64,000 nucleotides of DNA from CALLMM01 sp964429855 (lineage in GTDB: Bacteria > Armatimonadota > Chthonomonadetes > Chthonomonadales > CAJBBX01): NCBI GenBank assembly GCA_964429855.1, contig CAYSDM010000001.1, positions 148,341-212,340 of the forward strand, written 5' to 3'. Numbering within the stretch: the stretch's first letter is position 1; every line of letters begins with the position of its first letter. Positions 25,041 to 33,893 of this stretch are shown here, piece by piece. Made by a program: the position numbers and the translations under genes. A model generated the notes under the pieces. That model worked only from the letters and a program-made list of their open reading frames with translations, ran no database searches and had not been told where the DNA came from.

Positions 25041-25372
25041 CGTGCGAAATGATCGAGCGACCGGAGACCCCCCGGTCGAGCGTCCGTCCGGCTGCACAAC
25101 GCTGTCCCCCTCAGCGACGATCGCATTGGAGGTGTTGAGCGCCCGGATGGGGTTGGCGGTGCTGATGGTGTAGACCCTTAATTGCAGCAGAACCGTCAGG
25201 GTGCAGGGGAGGCTGACGGCGGTCAAGCGGCGGGGCGTTGCGCTGGAGCCGCAGGAGGCGCAGCGCGATCTGGAGACGGAGGGAGATCGCCCGATTGCGC
25301 TGGTTCCCACGCGCATCGGCGGACATCCCTTCGCGCTGCTCTGCGATCCCCCCGCAAAAGGCGCGGTTTGCT
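25041..25372. other. Region with uncertain coding content
   Basis: About 330 bases lie between the nrd terminator and the end of the leftward STN-like gene. A 62-residue rightward ORF starting GTG at 25201 (to 25389, overlapping the leftward gene) has codon-like third-position GC and a plausible end (RPIALVPTRIGGHPFALLCDPP), but no good ribosome-binding site. On the minus strand 25070-25165 reads RVYTISTANPIRALN with similar bias but no start. A small hairpin CGACCGG...CCGGTCG lies near 25056-25077. These may be remnants of a broken gene. Confidence 0.35.
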
Positions 25373-27010
25373 TCAGTCTCTCTGATTAGGCTCGCCTTTA
25401 TAGAATTGTATCTCCGCCTTTGGTCCGAGGTAAGCCCAGCCCGGCACTGCCTCGCCGGTACCATCGCGGAGCAGAATCCCGACGCCGGTGGTTTCCGGCT
25501 TGATCTGGAGATAGACCGGAAAGGCGATTCGCTCGCGTTCGAAGAGACGCTGCAACAGCCGTTGCTGGCTCTCATCGGGGGAGGTAAGTTCCACTCCCTG
25601 AGGACCCGACGCCAGAATACGCTGCTGCGCCGAAAGACTGGCGACGAGTCGCATCGCCGCCCGGTTACGCGGATGGTGGAAAGAAAACTGCGTTTTCAGA
25701 ACGCGCTGCAGTGTTGTTATCTGACGATCTGTCAGTTGCACCATCTCCAGAAGGTCGGAAAACTCAAAACGTCCCTTCTGCTTAAGGGCTTCTTCCCAGC
25801 GCATCATGAGCGGTTCCGCAATATCCCCGGCGCGGTCGAACGCCCACGACCTGCTCCAGACGTAGTAGTCGCCGCCGATTTTTCGCCAGTCGCACCCGAA
25901 CTCGACACAGATTCTCGATAGAAGATACTCCGGCTTTCCCCGGGTGACCTGTAGAGTCCGGCGCGGCTTCAGAAAGACCTCCGCATAGAGGGGTATTCCG
26001 GCTTCCCGGCTCAACAGTTCCAGCGCCGCCGCCATGCTGAGATTCGGGCGTTTTCCCGGAGGGGCGTTCAGGCGCGCCAGCAGGTCTATCTCCTCCCCAT
26101 TCTCTTTCTTCTGCGCCGCTTCGATCGCTTCCATATCCCAGTCAGTCATGGAAGTTCCAAAAGGGTCTACGTGCCATCCGGATGAGTAGAGTCCCTTCTT
26201 ATCAACTTCCAGAAGCAGGTCAAAGCCGCCATCCTCTCCTTCCGATACCAGCCGGAGAGTCGCCTGCAGGGAGGCGTTCGAGTTCCCGGCGGACTCGGCG
26301 AGCAGCGACGCGAGGCTTTTCCTCGCCGTTTCGGAGGGAGTGAACTGCGTGAGGGATACCCGTCCGCTCTGCGCCAGCGTGTCAATCTGTGTGTCGGAGA
26401 GAGAGGCGACTGCTTCGCCGAGAGGACCGGTGTTCCCTTCAGACAGGCTCCTGCCATCTTTTACAAATTCATTTCGCAGCAGGGACCAACCGCATTTGTA
26501 ACGGCTTCGCATTTCAGGAGAGAGACGCCCATAGTCGCGCATCTCCCGCAGCCACTTCGCGGTAATCCGAACCGGAGCGTCCAGCATCGCCTGCTCTTCC
26601 CGACGCCCGTGCATGGTTCGGCGAAGGATGTAGCGCACAGATCGGTTCTCCCCCACCGCGCGATCCCAGTATACGCTCCGGGAAGGCAGCGACCCGTGTC
26701 CGAAAAGGTCCTGCAGACGCCCCATCACCCGCGCTAACGGCTGCCGACGGACGTTTATGGAGACGCGCTGCTCGGAGAGGTCCCGGGCGGCGGAGAGATG
26801 TGCGCCAGTCTGCCGGGAGAGCGAGGCGAGGACGACCCGCAGAGGTCGCCCTCTCGCCTCCAGCGTAACCGGATCCTGCAGCGCGGCATCTTTTGACATC
26901 CACGCCTCGCGCGGCGGTTCCGGGAGTTCGCGCTCCGGCAGCCGAACGGCATTCTGTGTCAGAGAGCCGACTGTCAGAAGCATAAACAGACTGACGCTTT
27001 GCATAAGCAT
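25373..27010 (-). CDS. Secreted protein with secretin N0/STN-like domains, unknown function
   Basis: A 545-residue exported protein (signal peptide to about residue 20). Residues about 45-105 look like an STN/secretin-N0 short domain: DPVTLEARGRPLRVVLASLSRQTG, then SINVRRQPLARVMGRLQDLFG. A second copy appears at about 328-395: LNAPPGKRPNLSMAAALELLSREAGIPL, then PEYLLSRICVEFGCDWRKIGGDYYVWSR. Such domains occur in secretins and TonB-linked receptors, but there is no secretin barrel here. The start has AAGGA 7 bases upstream, overlapping the stop of a small upstream ORF. Possibly an envelope scaffold or sensor; function unknown. Confidence 0.6.
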   Translation of the reverse strand: MLMQSVSLFMLLTVGSLTQNAVRLPERELPEPPREAWMSKDAALQDPVTLEARGRPLRVVLASLSRQTGAHLSAARDLSEQRVSINVRRQPLARVMGRLQDLFGHGSLPSRSVYWDRAVGENRSVRYILRRTMHGRREEQAMLDAPVRITAKWLREMRDYGRLSPEMRSRYKCGWSLLRNEFVKDGRSLSEGNTGPLGEAVASLSDTQIDTLAQSGRVSLTQFTPSETARKSLASLLAESAGNSNASLQATLRLVSEGEDGGFDLLLEVDKKGLYSSGWHVDPFGTSMTDWDMEAIEAAQKKENGEEIDLLARLNAPPGKRPNLSMAAALELLSREAGIPLYAEVFLKPRRTLQVTRGKPEYLLSRICVEFGCDWRKIGGDYYVWSRSWAFDRAGDIAEPLMMRWEEALKQKGRFEFSDLLEMVQLTDRQITTLQRVLKTQFSFHHPRNRAAMRLVASLSAQQRILASGPQGVELTSPDESQQRLLQRLFERERIAFPVYLQIKPETTGVGILLRDGTGEAVPGWAYLGPKAEIQFYKGEPNQRD

Positions 27011-27022
27011 GTTGGTTGGTCC

Positions 27023-27142
27023 TTAAAATGCGTAGCTTCTCATGGGGGTAGAGTGGACGATGTCTATGTTGTAATTGCCTCGATCATTGCTGAAGATGAC
27101 CAAAACACTAAGAACGTAAAGACATTTTTTGGTTTGTAACAT
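27023..27142 (-). CDS. 39-residue peptide upstream of the STN-like gene (possible leader)
   Basis: A short ORF with an excellent AAGGAGG ribosome-binding site 8 bases before its ATG. The peptide begins MLQTKKCLYVLSVLVIF, a basic then hydrophobic stretch like a signal or membrane anchor, and ends NIDIVHSTPMRSYAF. Its TAA overlaps the AAGGA of the next gene, so the two are probably translationally coupled. It could be a leader peptide, a small membrane protein, or the remains of a longer gene. No homologue is recognised. Confidence 0.45.
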   Translation of the reverse strand: MLQTKKCLYVLSVLVIFSNDRGNYNIDIVHSTPMRSYAF

Positions 27143-27509
27143 GGCATTTTCCTCCTTAATGGATGACAATGCTTTCCTTACAGTCTGAGCGTGAAGGTAG
27201 GTTGATGATCTTGCCGATCATTCAGCGAGCAATGGATGGGTGGCGTAATACTATTGTTTGATAGGTTCGGAGCGTCTGATCTATGAAAGAAAGGGGCTTT
27301 TCTATGATAAGAATTTACGTCCCTCCCATGATAATTCAAGTAGACAAATGATCTTTATAGTTTTTGTTTGTCGTACATTCGATATTCAAAAATCCAGAAT
27401 TGTGCGGTTTCACCCATGACCACAAAGACAGTTGGGTAAGAAGTGCTACAATGTAGCCATATCCATGTTGATCGTTGACACAGTATGATGTCATAAGGAG
27501 AGACCGGAC
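27143..27509. promoter_or_regulatory. Divergent intergenic region before FKBP gene
   Basis: About 370 AT-richer bases with no gene that I can support. A possible rightward promoter has AAGACA, a 16-base spacer and TACAAT (27447-27452), about 60 bases before the FKBP gene. The TACAAT lies in the inverted repeat GCTACA-A-TGTAGC (27445-27457), a possible operator. Confidence 0.4.
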
Positions 27510-27992
27510 ATGAAGATTCTCGCCGCAGCGATAGCGCTCTGCGTGCTGGGCAGCGGGATGGCAGGCAGCGTTGTCTCTGCACACGCGCAGGGGCAGAAAC
27601 CGCCGCCCAAGACCAAGCCGGCGCCAAAGAAACCGGCGCCGCCGAAAGGAAAGATCGTGACGACCAAATCGGGATTAAAGTACGAGGATGTTGTCGTCGG
27701 GAAAGGGGCAAGCCCCAAAGCCGGGCAGATGGTCAAGGTGCACTATGTCGGCACGCTGACCAACGGTCAGAAGTTTGACAGCAGCCGGGATCGCGGCGAG
27801 CCGTTTGAGTTTACCATCGGCGTCGGACAGGTGATTCCGGGCTGGGATGAGGGCGTGATGACGATGAAAGTCGGCGGCAAGCGCAAGCTGACCATCCCGC
27901 CGAACCTGGCTTACGGCGAGCGCGGAGCAGGCGGCGTGATTCCGCCGAACGCGACGCTTCTCTTCGAGGTAGAGCTGCTCGGAGTGCGCTGA
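27510..27992 (+). CDS. Secreted FKBP-type peptidyl-prolyl cis-trans isomerase
   Basis: A 160-residue exported prolyl isomerase that helps fold proteins outside the cytoplasm. A signal peptide ends near VSAHAQG (residue 30), a Lys/Pro/Ala-rich linker follows, and residues about 52-160 are a single FKBP domain: TTKSGLKYEDVVVGKG, VKVHYVGTLTNGQKFDSSRDRGEPFEF, IGVGQVIPGWDEGVMTMKVGGKRKLTIPP, LAYGERGAGGVIPPNATLLFEVELL. AAGGAGAG precedes the ATG. A bidirectional hairpin follows it. Confidence 0.95.
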   Translation: MKILAAAIALCVLGSGMAGSVVSAHAQGQKPPPKTKPAPKKPAPPKGKIVTTKSGLKYEDVVVGKGASPKAGQMVKVHYVGTLTNGQKFDSSRDRGEPFEFTIGVGQVIPGWDEGVMTMKVGGKRKLTIPPNLAYGERGAGGVIPPNATLLFEVELLGVR

Positions 27993-28016
27993 TCGGTCTG
28001 ATGGCAGCCGGAAACG

Positions 28017-28043
28017 AAAAAGGGGAGGCGAAATCCTCCCCTT
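28017..28043. terminator. Bidirectional terminator between FKBP and DUF1501 genes
   Basis: GGGGAGG (28022-28028) pairs with CCTCCCC (28035-28041) across a 6-base loop. Reading leftward it is followed by TTTTT, a good terminator for the DUF1501 operon; rightward only a short T-run follows. Confidence 0.75.
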
Positions 28044-28064
28044 GAACCTTTGTGGCGTAGCGTT

Positions 28065-29474
28065 TCAGGCTTTTATCTTTGCCACGCCGAGCGGTTTCGG
28101 CGTATAGTTGGGGAAGATTGCGGCGGCGCGGCTGTTGAGCAGACGCCGGGTGACGATCTCCGCCAGCACATCGCGATAGTCGGTCGTCACCTGAAGGTCC
28201 AGACCCTCCTCCAGTTGATCTTTGGCCAGCGTGGGCCAGCGCGCATAGACCTTGCCGCCGGCAATGCCGCCGCCCAGCAGCCACATCACGCTGGCGCGCC
28301 CGTGATCGGTTCCGAGACCTCCGTTTTCGACCAGCCGCCGCCCGAACTCCGTCATCACAACCACCGAAATACGGCTCATGTCCGCTCCCATATCGGCGCA
28401 AAAGGCAGCCAGCGATCTACTCACGTCGTCGAGATTGGACGCCAGCCATCCGCCGGAACTGCCCTGCGCGACGTGGGTATCCCAGCCGCCCCGCTCCAGG
28501 CAGGCGACCTCCAGCCCGACCTTGCCTTTAATCAGGCAGGCGACCTGCCGCATTCCGTTCCCAAGGTCGCTGGTCGGGTAGGTCGCGCCGTTTGCCGGAC
28601 GATAGTTGGCGGGATCAATCCGGTTGAGCGTCTCCAGCACTGCCAGCGTCTCCCTGCCGGCATGGGAGACGGCGTCCTTGCCTTCCCGGTAGAGCGACTC
28701 CAGCGCGGAGCGAAGAATCGCCTCTTTCTCCGAGCCGCCTCCAGAAGGCAAAACCAGCCGGAACTCGTTCAGAGAGGTCAGCGCGGTGGCGTCGGTAGCG
28801 CCGCGCAGCGAGTCTGGCATCACGCTGCTGAAGGAGACGGCGCGCAGCGGCGAGGGATTATCGTTGACGGTGTTGCTGAGATAACGCGCCACCCATCCGC
28901 TCGCCAGTCCCGTCTTCTCATCGGGCAAGCCCCGCTCCATCGTCGCCATCGCCTCAAAGTGGGAGCGCGTCTGGTCACCGGAACCGCAGGCATGCACAAA
29001 AGCCAGAAGCCCCTGCTCATACAACGGACGAATGGAAGCCATCGCCGGGTGCATTCCGAAGAATCCATTCAGGTCAATGGCGCGATCCGTCGCCGAAGCC
29101 CGACGGTCTGTGGGGGAGGCTAACCCGACATTCTGACGGCTGCGATGATACTCGTCCTCCAGATAGGGAATCACGATATTCAAGCCGTCCGCTCCCCCGC
29201 GCAGGAAGATCACCACCAGCGTATCGGCGCGTTCGGCGGGCTTGCCGGGCGTGATGGTCAGGTCTGCCAGCGCGGTCGAATCCTTTGCCGCCCAGCCGAC
29301 CAGCGCCAGCGCCGCGCCCATCAACACCTGCCGTCGGGTCGGGGAGAGCAGGGAGAGGGATTCGGTCGTTTCACGCGGCGGATTCGCCTCTCTGGTCGTT
29401 TTCCGGCGCGTAAAACCTTTACCATCACAACTCCACCAGTCGGTTTTGCCTTTCATACCCGTCTTGGTCTCCAT
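28065..29474 (-). CDS. DUF1501 family exported protein
   Basis: A 469-residue protein of the DUF1501 family (alkaline-phosphatase-like fold, sulfatase-related). The N-terminus carries a twin-arginine-type signal (SPTRRQVLMGAALALVGWAA, about residues 44-63). Conserved pieces: LVVIFLRGGADGLNIVIPY, SHFEAMATMERG, ERGGWDTHVAQG, VVVMTEFGRRLVENGGLGTDHGRASVMWLLGGGIAGGKVYARWP. DUF1501 genes almost always pair with DUF1800 genes, as here, with 6 bases between them. The exported pair is of unknown function. AGAAGAG precedes the ATG. Confidence 0.93.
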   Translation of the reverse strand: METKTGMKGKTDWWSCDGKGFTRRKTTREANPPRETTESLSLLSPTRRQVLMGAALALVGWAAKDSTALADLTITPGKPAERADTLVVIFLRGGADGLNIVIPYLEDEYHRSRQNVGLASPTDRRASATDRAIDLNGFFGMHPAMASIRPLYEQGLLAFVHACGSGDQTRSHFEAMATMERGLPDEKTGLASGWVARYLSNTVNDNPSPLRAVSFSSVMPDSLRGATDATALTSLNEFRLVLPSGGGSEKEAILRSALESLYREGKDAVSHAGRETLAVLETLNRIDPANYRPANGATYPTSDLGNGMRQVACLIKGKVGLEVACLERGGWDTHVAQGSSGGWLASNLDDVSRSLAAFCADMGADMSRISVVVMTEFGRRLVENGGLGTDHGRASVMWLLGGGIAGGKVYARWPTLAKDQLEEGLDLQVTTDYRDVLAEIVTRRLLNSRAAAIFPNYTPKPLGVAKIKA

Positions 29475-29480
29475 CTCTTC

Positions 29481-30980
29481 TCATCTCCACTGAAACAGCG
29501 GCGAAGCCAGCGCCAGCGCCGCCGTCTCGTTTTGCAGGGGATGGGAGCCGTCCGCTGACACAGGCGCGCGATCCATATGTTCGCGCAGAGATCGGCAGAG
29601 CGGCTGCATAGCCTCCAAGTCGGCGCGGCGCGCCAGCGCAACCTCCGCCAGCGCTTCGGCGCGTCTGGCGTTGGTCTTTGCGCCGGCGGCGCGCAGGATC
29701 GCCGGAATGTCTACCGATGTGCCGGCGATTCCTCCGCTCAGAAGCGCCAGCCCAAAGTTCCAGCGCGCCAGAAGCGAGCCGGTCCAGGCAGCGGTACGAT
29801 CCGGGTAGCCGTCGGGCATGGGCCACTGATAGAGCGGCTGCCCGATACGCGCCAGATACTCCTGCAGCGGCGTGTTACCGTCAGTGTCGGCGTTAAAGGC
29901 GCGCAGCGCAGATACCATGAAGTCGAAAGGACGCTTCATTATGGGGGGAGAGTCCAGCAGTTCCTGTGAAAGCAGAATCGGGCGCAGCATGGCTTTGATA
30001 TCGCCATTGGTCTGCAGATAGGTCTGCGCGGTGCGCTCGATCCAGGTATCGGCGGCGTCGCCCAGAAAGTAGCGGCAGAGCTTGGAGGCGATAAATCGGG
30101 CGGTGGAGGGATGCCGCTCCAGGATGTCCAGCACCATATCTCCCTGACCCTTGCCCCGCCCCGCCGGGATGTTATGCCCAAGCACCACCTTTGGACCGTC
30201 GTCATGCAGGTCGGGATCGAACTTGAATTTGCCGCGCGGCTTCAGGAAGCCCTCTTCGACCGTCCAGCCGGTAAAGCAGCGCGCCACCTCCTGAACGTCT
30301 TTCTGCGTGTATCCTCCGTGAACGCCCAGCGTGTGAAGCTCCATCAGTTCGCGGGCGTAGTTCTCATTGGCGACGCCGCTTCGGTTTACCTGATTATCCA
30401 GATAGGAGAGCATCGCCGGACTGTGGGCAGAGGCGCGCAGAAGGTCGGGGAATTTGCCGAGAGCGTTGGCGCGAATCACCTTGAGTTCGTCGCTGGGCTT
30501 GAGAAAGGCTCCCAGCCCTTTGTGCGCGAAGATATTGAAGTGGTTGGTCCAGAAGTCCACCATCCTTTCGCGAAGCTGATGAACGCTGTAGACGGCATAG
30601 ATGATCGCCGCCATCTGCATCTGCCGCAGTATCTCCTCTTTGCGCAGATCGCCGACCTCTCCCGCGCCGACCTCGAACGCCTCCAGACCGCGCAGGCGGG
30701 CGGTGACAGCCAGAGATTCCTCGGAGCCGGGATGAAGCTGCTGCTCGACATACGGCGTCAGACCGAGGGCGGCAACGCGGGTGATCTCTCCGGGCGTGGG
30801 ACCGAAGGAGACGCGGTTCACGATGCGGGTGATCGGATCAACGTTTTCGGACGGCAGTTCCAGCGTCGCCGGAAGCGCGGGCGTGGTGAAACGGCGAACA
30901 GCCTGCGAGCATCCGGACAGCAGCGCGCCTACCCCGGCTGCCGCGCCCAGTCGCAGACAGTCGCGGCGGTTGAGTTTCAT
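29481..30980 (-). CDS. DUF1800 family exported protein
   Basis: A 499-residue helical protein with an RR-containing lipoprotein signal (MKLNRRDCLRLGAAAGVGALLSGC, lipobox Cys24 within LLSGC). Family pieces are VSFGPTPGEITRV, RERMVDFWTNHFNIFAHKG, ANENYARELMELHTLGVHGGYTQKDVQEVARCFTGW and LLDSPPIMKRPFDFMVSALRA. It is the standard partner of DUF1501. Its ATG overlaps the stop of the upstream membrane-protein gene as ATGA, so all three genes form one operon. Role unknown; probably acts in the periplasm. Confidence 0.93.
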   Translation of the reverse strand: MKLNRRDCLRLGAAAGVGALLSGCSQAVRRFTTPALPATLELPSENVDPITRIVNRVSFGPTPGEITRVAALGLTPYVEQQLHPGSEESLAVTARLRGLEAFEVGAGEVGDLRKEEILRQMQMAAIIYAVYSVHQLRERMVDFWTNHFNIFAHKGLGAFLKPSDELKVIRANALGKFPDLLRASAHSPAMLSYLDNQVNRSGVANENYARELMELHTLGVHGGYTQKDVQEVARCFTGWTVEEGFLKPRGKFKFDPDLHDDGPKVVLGHNIPAGRGKGQGDMVLDILERHPSTARFIASKLCRYFLGDAADTWIERTAQTYLQTNGDIKAMLRPILLSQELLDSPPIMKRPFDFMVSALRAFNADTDGNTPLQEYLARIGQPLYQWPMPDGYPDRTAAWTGSLLARWNFGLALLSGGIAGTSVDIPAILRAAGAKTNARRAEALAEVALARRADLEAMQPLCRSLREHMDRAPVSADGSHPLQNETAALALASPLFQWR

Positions 30981-31636
30981 TTTTGCGCCGCCTCATAGCT
31001 ATTTTGCGCGGTGGACTCCGTACTCTCTTCCGGCTTGCGCTCTTCCGATATCCCGCGACTCTGCACGGGGACGACATTCTCCAGGTTATAGGGAGGCGGG
31101 GTGGTGATGAGCGGCTCAACGCCGTTGCCCAGAGCCGGAACCGATGCCGGGCGTCCTTTATAGAAGGTTGCCTGCAGTCCCGCGCCCAGCGAGAACATCA
31201 TAATCAGAGGGATGAACAGAAACCAGCCCAGCAGGGGCAGCAGTCCGGCAATCACGATCAGCGCCGCGCCGCGAGTCAGACCGGAAAAAGCCGACATGCG
31301 TCCGTCCATGCGCTGAATCCGTCCGCCGACCAGCATCGCCAACCCGCTGGCTCCCACGAGGCTGATGGAGAGAGCGCCGTAGATCAGCGACCATCCGATC
31401 AGTCGAACGAGTCCGTTGGGGGCCTGCTGTAGTACAACGTTGGCTACCACTACAGCGGTGGTCAGCACTGCGCCAATAAGAAGCGCGCCGGCAGGGGAGC
31501 GCTCTAGATGCGCCGCCGCCTGTCCCGCGCGCCGTGAAAACAGCATCACCATTCCGACCATCATCGCCCAGAGCGCCAGGCAGGTTCCGCCGATGAGCGA
31601 GACGACCGTCAATGCATCTCCGATAGTGATTCCCAT
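30977..31636 (-). CDS. Four-helix membrane protein, first gene of the DUF1800/DUF1501 operon
   Basis: A 219-residue integral membrane protein I do not recognise. Four hydrophobic helices lie at about 10-35, 48-70, 80-105 and 122-155; a Pro-rich polar tail follows (about 165-219). It has AAGGAGG before its ATG, and its stop overlaps the DUF1800 start (ATGA). It may anchor or export the DUF1800/DUF1501 pair, but no known domain supports that. Confidence 0.6.
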   Translation of the reverse strand: MGITIGDALTVVSLIGGTCLALWAMMVGMVMLFSRRAGQAAAHLERSPAGALLIGAVLTTAVVVANVVLQQAPNGLVRLIGWSLIYGALSISLVGASGLAMLVGGRIQRMDGRMSAFSGLTRGAALIVIAGLLPLLGWFLFIPLIMMFSLGAGLQATFYKGRPASVPALGNGVEPLITTPPPYNLENVVPVQSRGISEERKPEESTESTAQNSYEAAQK

Positions 31637-31654
31637 GGTCGTTCCTCCTTGTGC

Positions 31655-31680
31655 GAGCCTGCGGAGCCGTTTGCAGGCTC
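31655..31680 (-). promoter_or_regulatory. Hairpin upstream of the DUF1800 operon
   Basis: GAGCCTGC (31655-31662) and GCAGGCTC (31673-31680) form an 8-bp stem 19 bases upstream of the membrane-protein start. No T-tract. The remainder of the 31637-31780 gap shows no gene. Confidence 0.3.
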
Positions 31681-31780
31681 ATGGTCAGAAACTCTGATAA
31701 AATGACTACCCCGACTATCTCCCTCCGGTTTCAGATTGTTTGCGTAACCGGGAAAAAAACAGGTAAGGGGGGAGGGGAGA

Positions 31781-33367
31781 CTAACGGCGCGGCGAGGTTG
31801 CAGGGGAAGAGGAACCGTTCTTTTTACCGAAGTTTTCGCGCAGCAGATAGATCAGATCGTCCGCCGTAATGACCCGCGTATCGGGAGGAAGGAGCGAGAT
31901 AGCGCGACGCACCGCCTCCATCGGACCGCCGATATCGCGGTAGGACCAGGCATGAACATTGACCAGAGCATAACTGCCAGAGTCCGTTTTCGGGGAGGCG
32001 GGCATCTTCGCAAACTCCTGCGCCATCTGTTCCGGGGACTGAATTCCCTCCCAGAGAAGAAACTTATATGCCACGCAGGGCTTGCCATGATGCCAGAGCA
32101 CCGCGCCTTTTCGCCGATGATAAGGGGCGTAGTCCTTATAGATCACGCCCTCTACTTCCGGCAGTTCAAGCAGAGGAATCGTATCTTCCATCCGACCGGC
32201 GTTGTCGTTGAGAACGCTGACGACCGACAGATCAGACCTTCGCAGAAATCCCGCCGCCTGCTTTGCGATGGATCGGCGATCCGAATGATGATGGGGGAAG
32301 GTGTACCCTGGAACGCCGGGACCGGTTACGAAGCCGTCGCGGTCTGTCGCGGTACGATAGAAGTGACGAAGGATGCGGGGGGCGACCTCCGCCAGGGTGG
32401 GCGCAACCTCCCAGGTCATTGGAAACTGACCACGCAGGGGGCTGCCCCAGAATCCCCGATCATGGACGAAGTTGCCGCCCAGCCACTGAATATTGTCGCC
32501 ATCGCTCATCACAAAGGCGATGTATCGCACGCCCTCTTCCGTGACCGGGCGCGGGCGTCGGGGGCGCTTCAACTTTCCAGCGGAGAGGTGCTGCATGGCG
32601 GAGAGATTCAGGCTCCAGTCCGCAGGCACGCCGGTCGCATTCGCGCGACTGATGTCGCGCACCCAGCGAAACTCATCGTCTCCCCAGCCGAAAATCAACG
32701 CATTGGGACCGAGGGCGCGCGCCGCTTCGGTACGAAATGCCGAGTCGGTTGTGCCGAACGTGAAGGCGCTGCGCGCCACCGCAAAATCGCGCAGATGTCC
32801 GACCTTGTCTGTCGCCTGCTCGACGGCAATTCCAGCGCGGAACAGGGCGCGGTGCTCTCGAAGCGCCTGCCGCTCATCCATGCCTCGCGCATCCAGGATC
32901 ACCTTCAGACCGGCTGCCTGCGCCCTCTCCAGCAGCGACTCCTCGACCGCAACGCCCTGCATCGGTCCGCAGAGCGAGGTGGCGACGCCCACAGAAGGCG
33001 TTCCCAGGCGATACACAACCGCGCCACGGATTTCGCCTTTCAACTCCCGAATAAGATCCCACACGGAGGCGACCTCGCGAATCTGCGTCCCCTCTTTCTG
33101 CAGCTCCTCCAGAAGCACGGCGGACATCCCTCCGGCGCGAATCCAGACTCGCGGCTGCCTGCGGTTTGCCAGTCCCTGAAGCGTCACCGCCAGCATCTGC
33201 TCCGCCGGAGACCATCGCTGATGCTCCATCACCCATAGCGTCCGGGAGGCGCGACGGTTCTGCGGTTCGGGGGAATCTGGCTGGGAGGGCGCGACGGCTC
33301 CCGTCAACAGAAGAGCCGCCAGAAAAGCGGGCGGAAGAGCGCGAAGGAGGAGAAATTGAAGCATCAT
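31781..33367 (-). CDS. GxGYxYP-domain exported protein (putative glycoside hydrolase)
   Basis: A 528-residue exported protein with a signal peptide (to about residue 27). Its core resembles GxGYxYP-type putative glycosidases: WSPAEQMLAVTLQGLANR near the N-terminus, IFGWGDDEFRWVRDISR, YIAFVMSDGDNIQWLGG, and VNVHAWSYRDIGGPMEAV near the C-terminus. The name-giving motif reads VPGYTF here, a variant. The ATG at 33367 overlaps the ppa stop. It is the last gene of a pyrG-ppa operon, an odd partner for nucleotide metabolism and perhaps just read-through placement. Confidence 0.72.
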   Translation of the reverse strand: MMLQFLLLRALPPAFLAALLLTGAVAPSQPDSPEPQNRRASRTLWVMEHQRWSPAEQMLAVTLQGLANRRQPRVWIRAGGMSAVLLEELQKEGTQIREVASVWDLIRELKGEIRGAVVYRLGTPSVGVATSLCGPMQGVAVEESLLERAQAAGLKVILDARGMDERQALREHRALFRAGIAVEQATDKVGHLRDFAVARSAFTFGTTDSAFRTEAARALGPNALIFGWGDDEFRWVRDISRANATGVPADWSLNLSAMQHLSAGKLKRPRRPRPVTEEGVRYIAFVMSDGDNIQWLGGNFVHDRGFWGSPLRGQFPMTWEVAPTLAEVAPRILRHFYRTATDRDGFVTGPGVPGYTFPHHHSDRRSIAKQAAGFLRRSDLSVVSVLNDNAGRMEDTIPLLELPEVEGVIYKDYAPYHRRKGAVLWHHGKPCVAYKFLLWEGIQSPEQMAQEFAKMPASPKTDSGSYALVNVHAWSYRDIGGPMEAVRRAISLLPPDTRVITADDLIYLLRENFGKKNGSSSPATSPRR

Positions 33368-33873
33368 CGTTCGACCACATAGCGCATGATGAGGTCGTGT
33401 GCGACGGTGACGGGAAACCATCCTTCGATCTCAACGAACTTATTCTCCAGGTCCTTGTAGACCTGGAAGAAGTGCACCAGTTCCTTTCTCTGGTGCTCGG
33501 AGATATCGGTCAGGCGCTGTACATGGGCATAGCGCGGATCGTTGTTAAAGACGGAGATCACCTTGTCATCCTGCCCCTTGTCGTCATGCATGCGCAGGAT
33601 GCCGACCGGGCGCGCCTGCACCAGCGCGCCGGTGACAATGGCATGACTGCAGAGGACGAAGATGTCCAGCGGGTCGCCATCCGGGTAGAGCGTGCTGGGG
33701 ATGAAACCGTAGTTATGGGGATAGTAGAGAGGCGAGTAGAGGGTGCGATCCAGCCGGAACGTGCCGTAACGCGGATCGTACTCGTACTTGTTGGTGCTGC
33801 CTTCCGGTATCTCGATGATGACGTTGACAACGTGCGGCGCGCCGTCGCCGATCGGTATCTCGTGCAGGTTCAT
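33364..33873 (-). CDS. ppa: Inorganic pyrophosphatase, family I
   Basis: A 169-residue soluble family I pyrophosphatase that splits PPi from biosynthesis. Metal and active-site residues are present in EYDPRYGTFRLDR, YPHNYGFIPSTLYPDGDPLDIFVL (D-G-D-P-L-D) and DDKGQDDKVISVFNNDP. Length is normal. It starts 20 bases after the CTP synthase stop and overlaps the next start, so it is co-transcribed with pyrG. PPi removal also helps nucleotide and sugar-nucleotide synthesis. Confidence 0.97.
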   Translation of the reverse strand: MNLHEIPIGDGAPHVVNVIIEIPEGSTNKYEYDPRYGTFRLDRTLYSPLYYPHNYGFIPSTLYPDGDPLDIFVLCSHAIVTGALVQARPVGILRMHDDKGQDDKVISVFNNDPRYAHVQRLTDISEHQRKELVHFFQVYKDLENKFVEIEGWFPVTVAHDLIMRYVVER

Positions 33874-33893
33874 GGCTAATCGAGAGCGTCTCT

